From Thelephora terrestris (taxonomy: Eukaryota > Basidiomycota > Agaricomycetes > Thelephorales > Thelephoraceae): 64,000 nucleotides of DNA. Made by a program: the position numbers and the translations under genes. A model generated the notes under the pieces. The model did no database searches and had not been told where the DNA came from. It worked only from the letters and a program-made list of their open reading frames with translations. Position 1 is the stretch's first letter, and each line of letters starts with the position of its first letter. The stretch spans positions 2,294,001 to 2,358,000 of the forward strand of contig WIUZ02000002.1 of assembly GCA_015956445.1 (NCBI GenBank), given 5' to 3'. This document shows, one piece after another, positions 58,906 to 64,000 of this stretch.

Positions 58906-59828
58906 TGATCTCCAAGACATCCTGGTTTCACAGCTGATAGAGGCAGTCAAAAAGGTGGATAAGATGGACTGCACAGAGTCCAGCACCCTTCCTTGGATAC
59001 CTTGGTGTAGCATAATATCTTTGGAATAGATCCATCATCATTGGTGTCTTTTGAGGTGAAGTGAAAGGAAAAATAATGAATGAGTTGACCATTTAATGTA
59101 CAAAAAGAGTGTCCATGAAGAGAGACATTGCTGAGTAGGGGTGTGGCAGTCGTGATGATAAAACTATCAATCAAGATAGCCTAGAAGACACAAGGTATGA
59201 TCCATGAAAACATAGCAGCTAGTCTTGATCCTGAGACTACTCCTACTTGGCCCTCCATTACCCCTGGATGAATAATAAATATTCAGGCTGCCAACAACAA
59301 GGAATGTACTTTTAGGATTACAAAGGTAACCTCCCACAGAAGGTAACCAACCTATTAGACTGACTCATGGATCATACCCAGAGAGAGGGAAAGGAGATGA
59401 TATTGCCCATGAATTACAGGGGAACTGTCAGTGTTAAAGACCTGCTTAATTTCTGTGGGGTGCTAGAGAACCAGTGGGGTAAGGTGTGTTGGGTCTTGGT
59501 TTGGAGAAGGGAGTTCCTGGGGCACAAGGGAGAAAGGGTGGGAGATTAAGAACGAGAGGGGCTTCTGACTGATAGGATGAGATTGTGGCATTGAAGCTGA
59601 TGCAGAACATTTGTAGTTGCTGAACAAACAGTTCAAGGTCTTGACAACTACACTCTTCAAAGTGATGGAGGTATTCTATAATATCCCAAGGTAGGTCATT
59701 TTTGATGTCCGATGACCCACCATCTATTTGCGTGACCTTCGACTCAAGCACCAGTCTCAGTTCCTACTCCTTCTACCTCGCTAACCCCCACCTACACAAA
59801 CTGACGGCCCCTCAATCTGTCACAGGAG
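58906..59828. other. No recognised gene
   Basis: Short frames on both strands with no motif. Probably decayed transposon sequence between the gag-like stretch and the solo-LTR-like sequence. Confidence 0.4.
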
Positions 59829-60731
59829 TGTCACACCCACTTGATGTCCCGATCACCAAACTGTTCCCGTGATCCCATCGACAGACGTCACCCTGCGCTA
59901 TCTCTGCCTCTGTGGCCGTCTTCCCTGAATGGTACATGAAGTTGCAATTGGCTGATGTCTCCCGGTCCTTTATCTTGTCCTGATGACACGTCCCCTCCTC
60001 TGGTCTGGTTCCCTTCCATCTAGGCACATGTCAACCCGTCCCCTTGCTTGCCAATCACCTTCAACTGCTCCCAATCTCCCGCCTGTTTACAATCTTCTGA
60101 TCTCAAGCTCGTAGATTTCCCCTTTTGGCTTTTTTTCGCACAATTGCTCCATCCTCTCGGTAATGACTGTCCCAGCATCATTCCGACTTCCCAATATCCC
60201 ACCTGTTCCCCTACCCTACGTTGGACTCTTGTTTACCCCCTTCTATTTACCTGTTCTTATTCTCCCACCGTTTTTCCATTTGTTCATGACTTTCCCATCT
60301 CTTTCACGTAGATCGCACTATCTCTACCTATAAATGCTCTGTACTAGCTAGTTGAATGAACAAGAAACCCCCTGGGCCTCTTCACACCTCTTTTCCCTTC
60401 TGCCTGAACGACCTGATCATTGCAAACCCCAGCTCCTTGCTCTGACATTGATCCCAATAGCCCCAAAGTTCCAATAGCCCCCTAGCCCCCTAGCCCATCG
60501 CCATCATCTAGCAAGGAGTTCGCTAGTACAGAGTTCTCCCTCTCGTTCCGATGACATCACGACCTACCGTGGTTCCCTCTCCTCTATCCAGCTTCTCCCC
60601 TCTTTCCAACCCCTGCACAACTGGTGAACCCTCACCTTCACTCCTGCTATTCTGGTCGTGTCCCGACTCCACCCGGATAGTAGCAGTTCACCGACCAAAT
60701 TACAATAAGGGCAGGAGAGTGGGTGTGAACA
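59829..60731 (+). repeat. Solo-LTR-like sequence (Ty3/gypsy type)
   Basis: About 0.9 kb beginning TGTCACACCC and ending GGGTGTGAACA, an imperfect inverted repeat at its ends. A TATA-like CTATAAATG near 60,330 is followed by a CT-rich leader, the usual layout of a fungal gypsy LTR. There is no internal region and no clear target duplication, so it is an old solo LTR at best. Confidence 0.5.
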
Positions 60732-61490
60732 CAAGTTGTTAACAGCACCCTAGGGTGAGGCAACTAATAAGTGGTGCTGATGCTAAATAGAACAGAAGCT
60801 AAGGTTCCTGGGTGGGACAAAGACGTCCACAGGAATAGTTGATGATCTGCTCCTTCTAAGAAGGGAGGAGCAGTTACTCCTGGATCAAGTGCCACAAGGG
60901 AACAGTATGTTCTGTTGGAGAGTTCTAACTATCTTGCATTTTCAGATAGAAGTTTGAACATCTCGCACAACAGGTAGAGCAGTGGGATTGGTAGAGGGGA
61001 AGGGATTGGGAGTATGAAATACACTTGCAAAATAATACTTGCTTGAATAAGTCAGTAAGAGTAAGACACAAGGAGGATTCTTTGGCTTACTTTGTGTATT
61101 GAGCAAGGGGTAGATGAGCACAGAAGAGATTTAGAATGGAGAAAGAAAAGTGTGATCCCTCCCCCCCATTTTTTTTAATGCCAGTTCATAGTGCTGACAC
61201 TTTGCTACCATATGGCCTACTTGACTTGCATCTTTGGTGAATTACAAACTCAATTGAACATAAAAGCGGGGGGAAATGGAAACAGGAATACAAGGTGTAC
61301 CTCACGCACAGGGTAGTTATGGTACCAAGGCGCAGGATTCCTGGACCAATGAGGAAAATATCAGTGTAACACAAGGACACTAATCCATGTGGGGAGAGTG
61401 CGGGAGGATACCAAATGTATGTAGAGACTTGACGTGCAGATTACCTGTCTAAAACATCTGCTGCAGAGGCTTGCTACGGCTTCTGTGTTG
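60732..61490. other. No recognised gene
   Basis: Short frames only. A C/T homopolymer patch lies near 61,159-61,178. Nothing else supported. Confidence 0.4.
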
Positions 61491-61492
61491 TT

Positions 61493-62030
61493 TTATTTGG
61501 TGAGACCCAGGCTTTGAGAGTGCACCTGAGGTTGCCAAAAGCAGTGAGAGAGGTCCTGATGAGATGTTGGGCGTGTGTCCCATCTGGGTCTTTGAAGGCA
61601 ATGGAGATTGAGGATGTTTGGCCATTTGTGAAGTTCTTGGGGTTTCTCATCCATGAGGGGTACTGTCTGATGATGAGCGAAGTATACTTGGGTTAAGGGT
61701 TCCTTGCTGGTGAACTTGTGTGACAGGGTCACACAGGACCATCTTGTGTTGGGGATGATGTTCTTGATATACAGTAGATTGGATGTAATTGATGCCTGAA
61801 AAGCCTTGAGGGCGTTAACAAGGGCAGAGGGGGAGGGTGTCTGGGCGCAAACCACCAGGTTTGATGCTGCAGTCCACTTCACACCGACCCCACGGACGTG
61901 CAAGTATTTGGGATGTTTGTGGAGCGATTTGTTAAGGGTGGTAAACAGGTCAACAAAGGAGGGGAGGCTCTTGGGATCTGTGTTGCCTTTAGTTTAAATC
62001 ACTGCTTGTGGAAGGAGGTTCCTTTTCAGG
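61493..62030 (-). pseudogene. LINE ORF1-like fragment (Tad-type, tentative)
   Basis: The reverse-strand frame contains HPKYLHVRGVGVKWTAASNLV, SALVNALKAFQASI and NTRWSCVTLSH. This resembles the first open frame (nucleic-acid-binding, gag-like) of Agaricomycete non-LTR retrotransposons, whose pattern I recall as KYPKY..LR...KWTAKGNLVL. No endonuclease or reverse transcriptase follows within the window, so only an ORF1 piece remains. Confidence is limited because the assignment is from memory of the pattern. Confidence 0.4.
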
Positions 62031-62911
62031 GGAGGTATTGGCTGTGGGGGCTTTGATGGAGGAGGTGGGGGAGGGGGGGTTATGGGAGCAGACACTTGAG
62101 TGGTGTCAGCATAGCTTTAAAGGGAGGCTAGAGTCTCCACTTGTAGATCTGTAATGTTTGCCTCCATTGCCACCAACATCGGAATGACATCTGAGGCAGG
62201 TTGGGAGGAAGGTTGAGGTATGGTAGGGCTGTTGTTGGTGTTGAGGTTCTCTACTCCTGTTTAAACAGATTGGAGTTGTCTGAGGAGATTTTCTTCAAAT
62301 CTGGAGGAGGGGTAAAGGATGGGCCAAATGGATTGGGAAGAATCGTCATTGAAAATTTCAAGGATGTGGGAGGTGTAGTAGTGTTGTCTGGATTGTTTTT
62401 GGATTGGGTCATCTTCCTCATCTACATGTTGAAAAGCTAGCTCTAGATTACTGAGGTTTATTTGAAGAGGTCTGATAACGATTCATTCAAAATAGTCGAT
62501 GGTGTTTGTGTCTGGTGGGACAAACAAATTAGGTGCCGGAGGGGGAAGTGGTGGTCAAAAGAAGAGAGCCATTCATCCCTCCTCCTTATATACCCAATCC
62601 TCTACATGCTTAGTGATTGCACATTTTATCATGTGTCATTCGTCAAACAAGGTGCATCAAGTGAGGACGAGGTTGAAGCTGAAAGTAGGGAAACTCCAGG
62701 AGAAGTATGGTTTGACTTAATGAGTGAAGGGTTGAGTCAAGTGGCAACAGAGATGCATGAAGGGGTGTTTCAGGATAGCTTGGGATGTGAGGACTGCTGG
62801 GTAAATCCAACATTGAGAAGGTGTTTATGTTCTCAGAGTGTGTATAATCCTTTCTATTTTGCTCATTGTTGTCTGATGACACAGTGTTTTTCATGTGAAG
62901 TGCGTGCTTGT
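62031..62911. other. No confident gene
   Basis: A plus-strand frame at 62,462-62,989 is open for 175 codons, but its composition is not protein-like and it crosses the inner edge of the right arm. The reverse strand has short proline-rich frames that may belong to the LINE fragment. Confidence 0.4.
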
Positions 62912-64000
62912 TGTCAGGAACATGGTATTTTTAAACTTTTTATAACACGCTCTTTCCTCGAACTCTTCTTACCATTTCTTATGTTTTGAATGCTTCACAC
63001 TCCTTATCCTTCACACCAATCATTCAAACACACAAACACGCGTACCATTCCCAGCAAATCGTAACAACATGGCTATATACGGTGCTATCAAAGTTCATCA
63101 AAAGTCAACTCGATCTACGGCAGGCCTCATGGTCATCAGCTGTCCATCCCAGAGATCGAAGAACCAGCCCCTTCTTGCAAGGATCTCTCCGAACATGGCG
63201 TCACCATCTTCCGCACTCAACTGAACCTCTAGTTCAAGCCGATAGGAAGAGATACCTTCGAGCGGACCGATCAGCCTCCCAGATGTCACCGAACTGCTGA
63301 ACACCTGGTCCCACATCTCCATCACCGGGTGAGTGCTCGGCAGCGCTGTCAACGTAGTCGAAGAGAGACCCGCCGTCTCCCTCATCGGACCCCTGGGTGG
63401 GATCCTGTCTTGTGAGGCGAAGCTGGTGTCGGAGTTGGATCTCGGACTCGACCTGTCTGTTAGGACGGTTGACCCAATATCGGAATCCTCCTCCCTCATC
63501 TCGACCAGACTGGTCACCATCCGACTCAACTGGACGTGGGTGTGGGTTAGCCGACGGAGCCATGCGATGAGCAACACGGCGTCGAGAGTGTTTGCAACGC
63601 TGCCCTGTTGTCACCGGACATACCTCAATGGCCCTCGGAGCATCTTCGGCCCGGTCAACCTCCATGACCTCATCCTCGATCTTGACCAGCTGACTGATCG
63701 GCTGCAACGGGCAACGCCTACAGTTCTCCTTGTCAGACTCGGCCAGAGTCGAAGCCGGAGCCGGAGTTGGAACGGGAACCGTGTTCTCGATCGGAGGCGT
63801 GGCGTAGGACGACGGATTAGGCGATGGGAGTACCACCCCATCGGCGTACTCCAGCTCGAACGGAACGTCGGCTGTTCCCTGCCCAACCAAGACGGGACCT
63901 TCTTTGCAGTTGCAGGTCTTGTCCTGCAAGGACGCTACCTGTGCTGTCAATACGGCCACCACGTCCTCAAGTTGTTCAGTCTAGAAAAAGTCTCTCAGTC
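62912..64000. repeat. Right arm of inverted repeat (partner 50,598-51,928)
   Basis: Reverse complement of the left arm, running to the window edge. It contains the reverse-strand paralogous gene. Confidence 0.85.
63098..63980 (-). CDS. Right member of an inverted gene pair (partial at window edge)
   Basis: The exon starts at 63,980, just after an intron acceptor (TTTCTAG) that mirrors the left copy. Reading leftward, it gives a VLTAQVASLQDK coiled-coil end, TCNCKEGPVLVGQG, a P/T-rich stretch, CRRCPLQPISQL and CKHSRRRVAHRMAPS. This frame stays open to 63,234. As in the left copy, the conserved end (EMWDQVF, YRLELEVQLSAEDGDAMFGE, FFDLWDGQLMT) lies in another phase down to 63,098, so a further intron is likely. 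The first exon lies beyond the window. The family is unknown. Confidence 0.5.

Noticed and set aside
62462-62989. 175-codon plus-strand frame as a gene
   Set aside because: It crosses the sharp inner edge of the inverted arm and has no protein-like motif.

Overview
The window looks like nuclear DNA of a filamentous basidiomycete, most likely an Agaricomycete. Short introns (about 36-65 bp, GT...AG) split most genes. The recognisable families are typical of that class: Zn2Cys6 and bHLH regulators, a WD40 protein with a C-terminal membrane segment, JmjC-like proteins with a cysteine-rich module, NACHT/STAND fragments and Ty1/copia elements. I cannot name the species.

Region by region. (1) 1-7,077 is an inverted-repeat locus. 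Two facing paralogous genes (498-1,540 + and 5,497-6,536 -) enclose a WD40/membrane gene and a coiled-coil/RING gene. (2) 7,845-12,453 holds a small six-exon gene and a JmjC-like gene. (3) 14,868-20,745 and 29,742-39,826 are two collinear copies (R1-R2-R3) of an old segmental duplication. Between and inside them lie pieces of housekeeping or defence genes: clathrin heavy chain, a Munc13/MUN-domain gene, the ARO1/AROM shikimate polypeptide and a NACHT/STAND gene. (4) 21,564-25,315 is the best-preserved host segment, with an intact bHLH gene and an intact gene with a Med25-type VWA domain; a two-exon zinc-knuckle gene follows at 28,395-29,538. (5) 40,668-42,180 is a repeat zone. (6) 42,180-49,852 is a truncated copia fossil. 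It is interrupted by a 4.19-kb, almost perfectly palindromic element (43,818-48,006) that carries telomere-like tracts and is flanked by an 8-bp target duplication. (7) 50,598-64,000 has inverted arms carrying a paralogous gene pair. The centre between the arms contains a young copia element (52,080-58,165), a solo-LTR-like sequence and a LINE fragment.

The working genes do not form one pathway. The probable transcription-related genes (Zn2Cys6, bHLH, Med25-type, JmjC-like) lie scattered among duplicated gene debris and mobile elements. The two most unusual structures are the giant palindromic element and the facing gene pair, whose first 230 or so codons are identical while their C-terminal modules are strongly diverged. 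Exon boundaries were read by eye. Where I give a protein length, I checked that the phases add up.
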